A DNA stretch of 64,000 nt from Sipunculus nudus (taxonomy: Eukaryota; Annelida; Sipuncula; Golfingiida; Sipunculidae): positions 21,991,079 to 22,055,078 of the forward strand of contig CM049307.1 in the NCBI GenBank assembly GCA_026874595.1. The letters are read 5' to 3'. Each line of letters begins with the position of its first letter. Position 1 is the stretch's first letter. Under the pieces are notes generated by a model. The model was not told where the DNA came from and searched no databases. It saw only the letters and a program-made list of their open reading frames with translations. Below, in pieces: positions 11,201-24,049 of this stretch. Position numbers and translations under genes: made by a program.

Positions 11201-14200
11201 ATACATCTTTAAATACGCTAAACAACCCACCAAGTTTGGTATCAACGGAAAGTACTTTTTATTGGTAGTCACATTGTATGAATTTTAGAGTGGCACAAGT
11301 GAGTGTTTTAGAGCAGTCAAATACGACTTTTATTCAATTTTATTTTAATTTAGCGTGAATTTTAAAGTGATATAAAATTTTAATTACGCTCAACAACCCA
11401 TCAAGTTTGGTATCAACGGAAAGGGCTTTTTACTGGTATTCACATGGTATGAATTTTAGAGTGGCACAAGTGAGTGTTTTAGAGCAGTCAAATACGACTA
11501 TTATTCAATTTTATTTTAATTTAGCGTGAATTTTAAAGTGATATAAATTTTAATTACGCTAAACAACCCATCAAGTTTGGTATCAACGGAAAGGACTTTT
11601 TACTGGTATTCACATGGTATGAATTTTAGAGTGGCACAAGTGAGCGTTTTAGAGCAGTCAAGTACGACTTTTATTCAAATTTTTTAATTTAGCGTGAATT
11701 TTAAAGTATTATACATCTTTAAATACGCTAAACAACCCATCAAGTTTGGTATCAACGGAAAGGACTTTTTACTGGTATTCACATGGTATGAATTTTAGAG
11801 TGGCACAAGTGTGCGTTTTAGAGCAGTCAGATACGACTATTATTAATTTTTTTTTAATTTAGCGTGAATTTTAAAGTGTTATTAATCTTTAAATACGCTA
11901 AACAACCCATCAAGTTTGGTATCAACGGAAAGGACTTTTTACTGGTATTCACATCGTATGAATTTTAGAGTGGCATAAGTGAGTGTTTTAGAGCAGCCAA
12001 ATACGACTATTATTCAATTTTATTTTAATTTAGCGTAAATTTTAGAGTGATATAAAATTTTAATTACGCTAAACAACCCATCAAGTTTTGTATCAACGGA
12101 AAGTACTTTTCACTGGTAGTCTTATGGTATGAATTTTAGAGTGGCACAAGTGAGCGTTTTAGAGCAGTCAAGTAAGACTTTTATTCAATTTTTTTAATTT
12201 AGCGTGAATTTTAAAGTATTATACATCTTTAAATACGCTAAACAACCCACCAAGTTTGGTATCAACGGAAAGTACTTTTTATTGGTAGTCACATTGTACG
12301 AATTTTAGAGTGGCACAAGTGAGTGTTTTAGAGCAGTCAAATACGTTTATTATTCAATTTTATTTTAATTTAGCTTGAATTTTAAAGTGATATAAAATTT
12401 TAATTACGCTAAACAACCCATCAAGTTTGGTATCAACGGAAAGAACTTTTCACTGGTAGTCTTATGGTATGAATTTTAGAGTGGCACAAGTGAGCGTTTT
12501 AGAGCAGTCAAGTACGACTTTTATTCAAATTTTTTAATTTGGCGTGAATTTTAAAGTATTATACATCTTTAAATACGCTAAACAACCCATCAAGTTTGGT
12601 ATCAACGGAAAGGACTTTTTACTGGTATTCACATGGTATGAATTTTAGAGTGGCACAAGTGAGCGTTTTAGAGCAGTCAAGTACGACTTTTATTCAAATT
12701 TTTTAATTTAGCGTGAATTTTAAAGTATTATACATCTTCAAATACGCTAAACAACCCATCAAGTTTGGTATCAACAAAAACGACTTTTTACTGGTATTCA
12801 CATGGTATGAATTTTAGAGTGGCACAAGTGTGCGTTTTAGAGCAGTCAGATACGACTATTATTCATTTTTTTTAAATTTTGCGTGAATTTTAAAGTGTTA
12901 TTAATCTTTAAATACCCTAAACAACCCATCACGTTTGGTATAAACGGAAAGAACTTTTTACTGGTGGTCACATGGTATGAATTTTAGAGTGGCACAAGTG
13001 AGCATTTTAGAGCAGTCAAATACGACTATTTTTCAATTTTATTTTAATTTAGCGTGAATTTTTAAGTGTTATAAAATTTTAATTACGCTAAACCACCCAT
13101 CAAGTTTGGTATCAACGGAAAGAACTTTTTACTGGTATTCACATGGTATGCATTTTAAATGTGGCACAAGTGAGCGTTTAAGAGCAGTCAAGTACGACTG
13201 TTTTTAATTTTTTTTTAATTTAGCGTGAATTTTAAAGTATTATATATCTTTAAATACGCTAAACAACCCATCAAGTTTGGTATCAACAGAAAGGGCTTTT
13301 TACTGGTATTCACATGGTATGAATTTTAGAGTGGCACAAGTGAGTGTTTTAGAGCAGTCAAATACGACTATTATTCAATTTTATTTTAATTTAGCGTGAA
13401 TTTTAAAGTGATATAAATTTTGAATTACGCTAAACAACCCATCAAGTTTGGTATCAACGGAAAGGACTTTTTACTGGTATTCACATGGTATGAATTTTAG
13501 AGTGGCACAAGTGAGCGTTTTAGAGCAGTCAAGTACGACTTTTATTCAAATTTTTTAATTTAGCGTGAATTTTAAAGTATTATACATCTTTAAATACGCT
13601 AAACAACCCATCAAGTTTGGTATCAACGGAAAGGACTTTTTACTGGTATTCACATGGTATGAATTTTAGAGTGGCACAAGTGTGCGTTTTAGAGCAGTCA
13701 GATACGACTATTATTCATTTTTTTTTTTAATTTAGCGTGAATTTTATAAAGTGTTATTAATCTTTAAATACGCTAAACAACCCATCAAGTTTGGTATCAA
13801 CGGAAAGGACTTTTTACTGGTATTCACATCGTATAAATTTTAGAGTGGCATAAGTGAGTGTTTTAGAGCAGCCAAATACGACTATTATTCAATTTTATTT
13901 TAATTTAGCGTAAATTTTAGAGTGATATAAAATTTTAATTACGCTAAACAACCCATCAAGTTTTGTATCAACGGAAAGTACTTTTCACTGGTAGTCTTAT
14001 GGTATGAATTTTAGAGTGGCACAAGTGAGCGTTTTAGAGCAGTCAAGTAAGACTTTTATTCAATTTTTTTAATTTAGCGTGAATTTTAAAGTATTATACA
14101 TCTTTAAATACGCTAAACAACCCACCAAGTTTGGTATCAACGGAAAGTACTTTTTATTGGTAGTCACATTGTATGAATTTTAGAGTGGCACAAGTGAGTG

Positions 14201-15733
14201 TTTTAGAGCAGTCAAATACGACTTTTATTCAATTTTATTTTAATTTAGCGTGAATTTTAAAGTGATATAAAATTTTAATTACGCTCAACAACCCATCAAG
14301 TTTGGTATCAACGGAAAGGGCTTTTTACTGGTATTCACATGGTATGAATTTTAGAGTGGCACAAGTGAGTGTTTTAGAGCAGTCAAATACGACTATTATT
14401 CAATTTTATTTTAATTTAGCGTAAATTTTAGAGTGTTTTATATCTTAAAATACGCCAAAGAACCCATCAAGTTTGGTATCAACGGAAAGTACTTTTTACT
14501 GGTATTCACATGGGATAAATTTTAGAGTGGCACAAGTGACCGTTTTAGAGCAGTCAAATGCGACTATTATTCAATTTTTTTTAAATTTAGCGTGAATTTT
14601 AAAGTGTTTTATATCTTAAAATACGCCAAAGAACCCATCAAGTTTGGTATCAACGGAAAGGACTTTTTACTGGTATTCACATGGTATGAATTTTAGAGTG
14701 GCACAAGTGAGCGTTTTAGAGCAGTCAAGTACGACTTTTATTCAAATTTTTTAATTTAGCGTGAATTTTAAAGTATTATACATCTTTAAATACGCTAAAC
14801 AACCAATCAAGTTTGTTATCAACGGAAAGGACTTTTTACTGGTATTCACATGGGATAAATTTTAGAGCGGCACAAGTGACCGTTTTAGAGCAGTCAAATG
14901 CGACTATTATTCATTTATTTTTAATTTCGCATGGATTTTCAAGTGTTATATATCTTAAAATACGCCAAAGAACCCATCAAGTTTGGTATCAACGGAAAGT
15001 ACTTTTTACTGGTATTCACATGGGATAAATTTTAGAGTGGCACAAGTGACCGTTTTAGAGCAGTCAAATGAGACTAATTTTTTTTTTTAATTTTGCGTGA
15101 ATTTTCAAGTGTTTTATATCTTAAAATACGCTAAACAACCCATCAAGTTTGGTATCAACGGAAAGGACTTTTTACTGGTATTCACATGGTATGAATTTTA
15201 GAGTGGCACAAGTGAGCATTTTAGAGCAGTCAAATACGACTATTATTCAATTTTATTTTAATTTAGCGTGAATTTTAAGGTGTTATAAAATTTTAATTAC
15301 GCTAAACAACCCATCAAGTTTGGTATCAACGGAAAGGACTTTTTACTGGTATTCACATGGTATGAATTTTAGAGTGGCACAAGTGAGCGTTTTATGGCAG
15401 TCAAGTACGACTATTATTAATTTTTTTTTAATTTAGCTTGAATTTTAAAGTATTATACATCTTTAAATACGCTAAACAACCCATCAAGTTTGGTATCAAC
15501 GGAAAGTACTTTTTATTGGTATTCACATTGTATGAATTTTAGAGTGGCACAAGTGAGCGTTTTAGAGCAGTCAAGTACGACTATTATTAATTTTTTTTTT
15601 AATTTAGCTTGAATTTTAAAGTATTATACATCTTTAAATACGCTAAAAAACCCATCAAGTTTGGTATCAACGGAAAGTACTTTTCACTGGTAGTCCCATG
15701 GTATAAAAATTAGAGTGGCACAAGTGAGCGTTT
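8258..15733 (+). repeat. Satellite array, left arm (~44 monomers of ~170 bp)
   Basis: The diagnostic core CATCAAGTTTGGTATCAACG recurs at 165-171 bp spacing; 40 periods separate position 8340 from 15146. Each monomer also carries GAGTGGCACAAGTGAGCG and a TTTAGCGTGAATTTTAAAG segment. Several subtypes exist, such as those with GGGATAAATTTTAGAG near both ends of the array. Large blocks are duplicated inside it with offsets of 1020 bp (6 monomers) and about 2895 bp (17 monomers). Short frames inside the array are repeat by-products, not genes. Confidence 0.95.
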
Positions 15734-18700
15734 GATGAGTTGTTAAGCGTATTTAAATATATATAACACTTTAAAATCCACGAGAAATTGAAAAAAAAAT
15801 TGAATATTAGTCGTATCCGCCTGCTCGAAAACGCTCACTTGTGCCACCCTGATTTTTATACCATGGGACTACCAGTGCAAAGAACTTTCCGTTGGTACCA
15901 AACTTGATGAGATGTTAAGCGTATTTAAATATATATAACACTTTAAAATCCACAGGAAATTTAAAAAAAATGAATAATAGTCGTATCAGGCTGCTCTAAA
16001 ACGGTCACTTGTGCCACTCTGATTTTTATACCATTGGACTACCAGTGCAAAGTACTTTCCGTTGATACCAAACTTGATGGGTTGTTTAGCGTATTTTACA
16101 ATATATAACACTTTAATATCCAAGAGAAATAAAAAAATGAATAATATAGTCGTATCTGACTGCTCTAAAACGCTCACTTGTGCCACTCTAATTTTTATAC
16201 CATGTGACTACCAGTGCATAGTATTTTCCGTTGATACCAAACTTGATGGGTTGTTAAGCGTATTTAAATATATATAACACTTTAAAATCCACGGGAAATT
16301 AAAAAAAATTGAATATTAGTCGTATTTGCCTACTCTAAAACGCTCACTTGTGCCACTCTAATTTATATACCATGGGACTACCAGTGCAAAGTACTTTCCG
16401 TTGATACCAAACTTGATGGGTTGTTTAGCGTATTTAAAGATATATAACACTTTAAAATCCAAGAGAAATTAAAAAAATGAATAAAAGTCGTATCCGACTG
16501 CTCTAAAATGCTCACTTGTGCCACTCTGATTTTTATACCATGGGACTACCAGTGAAAAGTACTTTCCGTTGATACCAAACTTGATGGGTTGTTAAGCGTA
16601 TTTAAAGATATATAACACTTTTAAATCCAAGAGAAATTAAAAAATGAATAATAGTCGTATTTGACTGCTCTAAAACGCTCACTTGTGCCACTCTAACATT
16701 CATACTATGTGACTACCTGTGAAACGATCTTTCCGTTGATACCAAACTGGATGGGTTCTTTATCGTATTTAAAGATGTATAATACTTTAAAATTCACGCG
16801 AAATTAAAAAAAAAATGAATAATAGTCGTATTTGACTGCTCTAAAACGCTCACTTGTGCCACTCTGATTTTTATACCAAGTGAATACCAGTAAAAAGTAC
16901 TTTCCGTTGATACCAAACTTGATGGGTTCTTTAGCGTATTTAAAGGTATAAAACACTTTAAAATTCAGGCTAAATTAAAAAAAAATTGAATAATAGACGC
17001 ATTTGACTGCTCTAAAACGCTCACTTGTGCCACTCTGATTTTTATACCATGTGAATACCAGTAAAAAGTACTTTCCGTTGATACCAAACTTGATGGGTTG
17101 TTTAGCGTATTTAAAGATATATAACACTTTTAAATCCAAGAGAAATTTTAAAAAATGAATAATAGTCGTATCTGACTGCTCTAAAACGCTCACTTGTGCC
17201 ACTCTAATTTTTATACCATGTGACTACCAGTGAAAAGTACTTTCCGTTGGTACCAAACTTGATGAGTTGTTAAGCGTATTTAAATATATATAACACTTTA
17301 AAATCCACAGGAAATTAAAAAAATTAATAATAGTCGTATCAGGCTGCTCTAAAACGCTCACTTGTGCCACTCTAATTTTTATACCATGGGACTACCAGTG
17401 AAAAGTACTTTCCGTTGATACCAAACTTGATGGGTTGTTAAGCGTATTTAAATATATATAACACTTTTAAATCCAAGAGAAATTAAAAAATATGAATAAT
17501 AGTCGTATCTGACTGCTCCAAAACGCTCACTTGTGCCACTTTAAATTTTATACCATGTGACTACCAGTGAAAAGTACTTTCCGTTGATACCAAACTTGAT
17601 GAGTTGTTAAGCGTATTTAAATATATATAACATTTTAAAATCAACGAGAAATTTTAAAAAAATTGAATATTAGTCGTATCCGCCTGCTCTAAAACGCTCA
17701 CTGGTGCCACTCTAATTTATATACCATGGGACTACCAGTGAAAAGTACTTTCCGTTGATACCAAACTTGATGGGTTGTACAGCGTTTTTAAATATATATA
17801 ACACTTTAAAATCCACTAGAAATTTAAAAAAATGAATAATAGTCGTTTCAGGCTGCTCTAAAACGCTCACTTGTGCCACTCTGATTTTTATACCATGGGA
17901 CTACCAGTGCAAAGTACTTTCCGTTGATACCAAACTTGATGGGTTGTTTAGCGTATTTAAAAATATATAACACTTTAAAATCCAAGAGAAAATAAAAAAA
18001 TGAATAATAGTCGTATCTGACTGCTCTAAAACGCTCACTTATGCAACTCTAATTTTTATACCATGTGACTACCAGTGAAAAGTACTTTCCGTTGATACCA
18101 AACTTGATGGGTTGTTTAGCGTATTTTACAATATATAACACTTTAATTTCCAAGAGAAATTAAAAAAATGAATAATAGTCGTATCTGACTGCTCTAAAAC
18201 GCTCACTTGTGCCACTCTAATTTTTATTCCATGTGACTACCAGTGAAAAGTACTTTCCGTTGATACCAAACTTGATGGGTTGTTTAGCGTATTTTACAAT
18301 ATATAACACTTTAATATACAAGAGAAATTAAAAAAATGAATAATAGTCGTATCAGGCTGCTCTAAAACGCTCACTTGTGCCACTCTAATTTTTATACCAT
18401 GTGACTACCAGTGAAAAGTACTTTCCGTTGATACCAAACTTGATGAGTTGTTAAGCGTATTTAAATATATATAACACTTTAAAATCAACGAGAAATTGAA
18501 AAAAAATTGAATATTAGTCGTATCAGGCTGCTCTAAAACGCTCACTTGTGCCACTCTAATTTATATACCATGGGACTACCAGTGAAAAGTACTTTCCGTT
18601 GATACCAAACTTGATGGGTTGTTAAGCGTTTTTAAATATATATAACACTTTAAAATCCACGGGAAATTAAAAAAATGAATAATAGCCTGTCAGGCTGCTC

Positions 18701-21402
18701 TAAAACGCTCACTTGTGCCACTCTGATTTTTATACCATGGGACTACCAGTGCAAAGTACTTTCCGTTGATACCAAACTTGATGGGTTGTTAAGCGTATTT
18801 AAATATATAACACTTTAAAATAAACGCGAATTTAAAAAAAAAATGAATAATAGTCGTATCAGGCTGCTCTAAAACGCTCACTTGTGCCACTCTGATTTTT
18901 ATACCATGGGACTACCAGTGAAAAGTACTTTCCGTTGATACCAAACTTGATGGGTTGTTTAGCGTATTTAAAGATATATAACACTTTTAAATCAAAGAGA
19001 AATTAAAAAATGAATAATAGTCGTATTTGACTGCTCTAAAACGCTCACTTGTGCCACTCTTATATTCATACTATGTGACTACCTGTGAAACGATCTTTCC
19101 GTTGATACCAAACTGGATGGGTTCTTTATCGTATTTAAAGATGTATAATACTTTAAAATTCACGCGAAATTAAAAAAAAAATGAATAATAGTCGTATTTG
19201 ACTGCTCTAAAACGCTCACTTGTGCCACTCTGATTTTTATACCATGTGACTACCAGTGAAAATTTCTTTCCGTTGATACCAAACTTGATGGGTTGTTTAG
19301 CGTATTTTAAAATTTATAACACTTTAAAATCCAAGGGAAATTTAAAAAAATGAATAATAGTCGTATCAGGCTGCTCTAAAACGCTCACTTGTGCCACTCT
19401 GATTTTTATACCATGGGACTACCAGTGCAAAGTACTTTCCGTTGATACCAAACTTGATGGGTTGTTTAGCGTATTTTAAAATATATAACACTTTAAAATC
19501 CAAGAGAAAATAAAAAAATGAATAATAGTCGTATCTGACTGCTCTAAAACGCTCACTTATGCCACTCTAATTTTTATACCATGTGACTACCAGTGAAAAG
19601 TTCTTTCCGTTGATACCAAACTTGATGGGTTGTTTAGCGTATTTTACAATATATAACACTTTAATTTCCAAGAGAAATTAAAAAAATGAATAATAGTCGT
19701 ATCTGACTGCTCTAAAACGCTCACTTGTGCCACTCTAATTTTTATACCATGTGACTACCAGTGGAAAGTACTTTCCGTTGATACCAAACTTTATGAGTTG
19801 TTAAGCGTATTTAAATATATATAACACTTTAAAATAAACGCGAAATTAAAAAAAAAAAAGGAATAATAGTCGTATCAGGCTGCTCTAAAACGGTCACTTG
19901 TGCCACTTTAATTTTTATACCATGGGACTACCAGTGAAAAGTACTTTCCGTTGATACCAAACTTGATGGGTTGTTTAGCGTATTTAAAGATATATAACAC
20001 TTTTAAATCCAAGAGAAATTAAAAAATGAATAATAGTCGTATTTGACTGCTCTAAAACGCTCACTTGTGCCACTCTTATATTCATACTATGTGACTACCT
20101 GTGAAACGATCTTTCCGTTGATACCAAACTGGATGGGTTCTTTATCGTATTTAAAGATGTATAATACTTTAAAATTCACGCGAAATTTAAAAAAAAATGA
20201 ATAATAGTCGTATTTGACTGCTCTAAAACGCTCACTTGTGCCACTCTGATTTTTATACCATGTGACTACCAGTGAAAAGTTCTTTCCGTTGATACCAAAC
20301 TTGATGGGTTGTTTAGCGTATTTTAAAATTTATAACACTTTAAAATCCACGGGAAATTAAAAAAATGAATAATAGTCGTATCAGGCTGCTCTAAAACGCT
20401 CACTTGTGCCACTCTGATTTTTATACCATGTGACTACCAGTGAAAAGTACTTTCGTTGATACCAAACTTGATGGGTTGTTAAGCGTTTTTAAATATATAT
20501 AACACTTTAAAATCCACGGGAAATTAAAAAAATTGAATAATAGTCGCATTTGACTGCTCTAAAACGGTCACTTGTGCCACTCTAAAATTCATACCATGTG
20601 AATACCAGTAAAAAGTACTTTCCGTTGATACCAAACTGGATGGGTTCTTTGGCGTATTTTAAGATATATAACACTTTAAAATTCATGCGAAATTAAAAAT
20701 AAATGAATAATAGTCGCATTTGACTGCTCTTAAACGGTCACTTGTGCCACTCTACAATTCATACCATGTGAATACCAGTAAAAAGTACTTTCCGTTGATA
20801 CCAAACTTGATGGGTTCTTTAGCGTATTTTAAGATATATAACACTTGAAAATTCATGCGAAATTAAAAATAAATGAATAATAGTCGCATTTGACTGCTCT
20901 AAAACGCTCACTTGTGCCACACTACAATTTATACCAAGTGAATACCAGTAAAAAGTACTTTCCGTTGATACCAAACTTGATGGGTTCTTTGGCGTATTTA
21001 AAGATATAAAACACTTTAAAATTCACGCTAAATTTAAAAAAAAAATGAATAATAGTCGCATTTGACTGCTCTAAAACGGTCACTTGTGCCACTCTAAAAT
21101 TTATCCCATATAACTACCAGTGAAAAGTTCTTTCCGTTGATACCAAACTTGATGGGTTGATTAGCGTATTTATAATTTTATGACACTTTAAAATTCACTC
21201 GAAATTAAAATAAATGAATAACAGTTGTACCTGACTGCTCTAAAACGCACACTATGCCTATTTAAAATTTATTTAAAAAAATGTGACTACCTGTGAAAAG
21301 AACTTTCTGTTGATACCAAACTTGAAGGGTTGTTTAGCGTATTTAAAATTTTATAACATTTTTTATATCAAGCAGATTTTTATAAAAAAGAATAATAGTC
21401 GC
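15734..21402 (-). repeat. Satellite array, right arm (~33 monomers of ~169 bp)
   Basis: The same satellite in opposite orientation, recognised by CGTTGATACCAAACTTGATG at ~169 bp spacing (25 periods between 16243 and 20468). The bulk of this arm is a distinct subfamily: the segment equivalent to TTTAGCGTGAATTTT is here the complement of AAAATCCACGAGAAATT-type variants. Outer monomers, from about 20520 to the end, more closely resemble subtypes of the left arm, including the ATAAATTTTAGAGTGG variant. Confidence 0.95.
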
Positions 21403-21642
21403 ATTATTAGTATTATTAATAGTCATATTTGTCTGTTGGAAAGCGTGTATTGGCGCCGTTTGATATACATGATCTTGACGAAGCCTTGAGGGCAGCGATG
21501 ATCAGCGAAATACACTGCAAAGCGGTGAACAGAAGGCTGGTCAGGGAAATATGTTTCCGGCTAAAAGCGGAGGAATAGCAGGCATTCACGGAGCACTTTC
21601 ACGAAAAATGGACGTCGGACGTCCGTCGAACTTCACAGTCGT
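21403..21642 (+). repeat. Right terminal domain of the foldback element
   Basis: Inverted copy of 8020-8257. It carries the equivalent open frame from 21450 on the plus strand, but a GAG-to-TAG change stops it after KAEE, about 43 codons in. The terminus ends ACTTCACAGTCGT, directly followed by the 9 bp duplication. Confidence 0.85.
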
Positions 21643-21651
21643 AACTTCTCG
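21643..21651 (+). repeat. Target-site duplication, right copy (AACTTCTCG)
   Basis: Exact direct copy of 8011-8019, abutting the right terminus of the foldback element. Confidence 0.85.
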
Positions 21652-22178
21652 TTAGGGACCACCCAGGGTCATACTCCCAGAGGCCGGATGAATCACTCCT
21701 GGAGCTGGTCGAACAGTGTAAACTAAATTTGCGGAGTCGCAAAGCTTAGAACAGGTACTGCCACCTGGCGGCAAATTATATAACTAAGGTACGGCTCTCC
21801 GCATGGCTGACTATTTAGTGATATGAGCTGGTACTGAGTTTCATATATCGGTACATGGAATCACGTTGTATATAAAGCATTTTAGTTGTAAACGTAAATA
21901 CAAAATCCCAGGCAGGGCTAACGCAAAGAGCAAAGGCATGTATCACATTTGGTCAGGGTCACTGACACTTTCATTGAGCTACTTGTTATCTCCATCCCTG
22001 GTCTCCGCATCTTTATCATGTTCTTACTGTACGTACGAGAGAAATAAACCCTGCAGCTCACTCTATACAACCTTGCCTTGCCATTTATACGTCTTAAAGA
22101 ACATTGCTAAGAAACATGATCTTCCATATCGCACTGCTGAATGGCTTTCATTTATTACTGGAAATCCTGGTCTCAATG
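21652..22178. other. Non-coding interval
   Basis: No gene or repeat is recognised. The plus-strand frame starting at 21866 runs into the MITE and has no family resemblance. Confidence 0.4.
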
Positions 22179-22394
22179 CAGGGGCGGATCCAGGATTTAG
22201 GAAAAGGGGGGCGGGGGGGGGGGGGCAACCCAGGAACAATAATGAAACCCTAAAAAAAAGGTCACCAGGTCTGGAAAAGGGGGGGTCCAGGCCGCAAAAT
22301 TTTGTCTGAAGCCCTTAAAAAAAAGTTTCTGATGAAAAAGGGGGGGGGGGGGGTCCGGACCCCCTGGAGCCCCCCCCCCGGATCCGCTTCCGCA
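22179..22394. mobile_element. Short GC-rich MITE, hAT-like ends
   Basis: The left end CAGGGGCGGATCCAGGATTT is matched by an imperfect inverted right end (CCCGGATCCGCTTCCG). CAATG directly flanks both sides, a 5 bp duplication. The interior contains long G-runs and one C-run. Similar GGATCC-containing ends occur at 26143-26185, near 31096 and near 32526, so this is a dispersed family. Confidence 0.55.
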
Positions 22395-24049
22395 ATGCTT
22401 AAATAGGGCGTGAATAGAAGATACTGCTCTTCTGAAGTTCACCTATGTCAATCATGATACATTTATATTTACATATGTTTATTTTCTATTGTGTTGAGCT
22501 GATTTGCTCTGTTCATGCAGATTAAGTGCTGTTTTCTCTTAAACAGCATGAATTATTCGGTTATCACTTACTAACGGTACCTTTTTGTGCATTTAAAGTG
22601 TGATTTTCATAAAGGTGGGCGCTTCGTCGTTTAAAAACCATTGCCATTCTGGAAATGTTATTTGCAACATACTTAATCTAAGGTAGTTCAGTACATTTGT
22701 CCACAGTCGCATGAATCGTTATTTGATATTTGGTCCAAAACAAGGTCAATTCAGATGTAAACAGATAATAAACGAAGTCCTTTCGTCAATTGGATCAGTA
22801 TATATTGGCGGTTTTAGCCTGTTCTAAGTCAGAATAACGCCCACCAATAACGATTCATGCGACTGTGATTTGTCATATCCGCTCCCCTTTCAGCTAGTGT
22901 TGACGAGACTGCTGAAATGAAATGCATGAAAAGTTGCCATGACATACCGTGCGTTTAAGATGACAGGGCAGAACCTACGGTCAGTATGTAGTAATCTTGA
23001 AATCCACAAAGAATGTGATCCTATGGAGGTTTAACTGGAAAAATGTTTGTTGATATTTTAAAAGCTAACATCCACGCTACTTCCAGGCTAGCCGTGACAT
23101 TCCGATTCAGTAGGCAATGATAATTGGGCTGGTAAGCCTACTTGAGTCGTGATACAAGCAATATCAAGGAATGCATCGTAGTAGTTTCCATCATGTTGCT
23201 TCATTTTGTGGTAACACAATCCTTAATCCTAACATTATGCTACGGATGATTATGTAACACAAGAGAATACATGTGAACTCACAACCAAAGCTGAAGTCCG
23301 TCTTTATGGTAACAAGTCATTTCCTGTATCGCCTGAAGGTTGACTGAGTCATGTAACCCGTGCGAGTCATGATTGTGTTCATGCGGTCATAAATTCAACA
23401 AACATGCCGAGGAGTTTACCAATATGCTGAGTTTAAACGGAACTTTTCTCGCTCATGTTTGGTTTTATTAGAAAGTACAAAATAAAAATGCCAACGATTG
23501 GTCTTGTTTATGATAATTGACAGTGTACCTGTAGACCATGAGGCGTTGTCAAAATTGACGAAAATATTTGCATCCTCATGGGGCCTTATAATGCGTTCTT
23601 TAGACCTAGATGTAAAGACACTCTGACACGCCAGTAATCGGGTCGAAGGTCAGAGGGTCGATATGACGCACTTCCAGGCCTTATGGGTCTCCTATCCAAT
23701 ACAAATGTTACCTGCATCTGCGAAGCTCAAGGTCGTATAGTTATCTTGTCAAACATTTCCGCGTCTTCAGTTTTTCAATTGATTTTATCCCTTATACACA
23801 TTATATCCATGCCTGTCTTTTTTATCTGGTATGTAATCCTTACATTGTAATTTAAATGATGACATCTTTACAGTTGCCTTTTTAAAGCTGTTATGAGAAC
23901 CTAAATGTTTTTTTTTTAATTTTCACTAACGAACGTAGCAGATATAGCATACTATATGGACACCACAACTACGAACACGCGAATTAACGATGAAACGAAA
24001 ATGGCATTGATCCAAAAACCGAGCTCCTGAACAGTCCTTTACGTTTCCT
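22395..24049. other. Non-coding interval
   Basis: Moderately AT-rich sequence with no recognised gene or repeat. It precedes the decayed hAT transposase and may include untranslated parts of that element, but no matching left terminus was found here. Confidence 0.4.

Larger units (their letters stand above)
8020..21642. mobile_element. Giant Foldback-type DNA transposon with satellite arms, 13.6 kb
   Basis: The two ends are inverted copies starting ACGACTGTGAAGTTCGACGG, with one difference in the outermost 40 bp, and are flanked by the exact 9 bp duplication AACTTCTCG. Inward from each ~240 bp terminal domain lies a satellite array of ~170 bp monomers. The left array runs in one orientation to 15733, the right array in the opposite orientation from 15734, with no loop sequence between them. 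From family knowledge, Drosophila FB elements have long inverted repeats built of tandem repeats, make 9 bp duplications and are mobilised by a Mutator-like transposase; MULEs also typically make 9 bp duplications. No transposase frame is present, so the element is non-autonomous. The arms differ by roughly 10% or more at their outer monomers, so a fold-back assembly artefact is unlikely. Assignment to a superfamily is inference. Confidence 0.85.

Noticed and set aside
14813-17202. Short open frames inside the satellite arrays
   Set aside because: They are fragments of the repeat, not conserved monomer to monomer, and show no domain.
8258-21402. Regularly spaced repeats resembling a CRISPR array
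   Set aside because: The period is ~170 bp with no unique spacers and the repeats are tandem monomers; this is a eukaryotic satellite.
8258-21402. A CENP-B box in the satellite
   Set aside because: The closest segment, TTTCCGTTGATACC, lacks the required TTCG...A..CGGG core, so no centromeric role is claimed.
8020-21642. Inverted satellite arms as an assembly or fold-back chimera artefact
   Set aside because: The arms differ in length and subfamily, the outer monomers differ by about 10%, and an exact 9 bp target duplication lies outside both ends.
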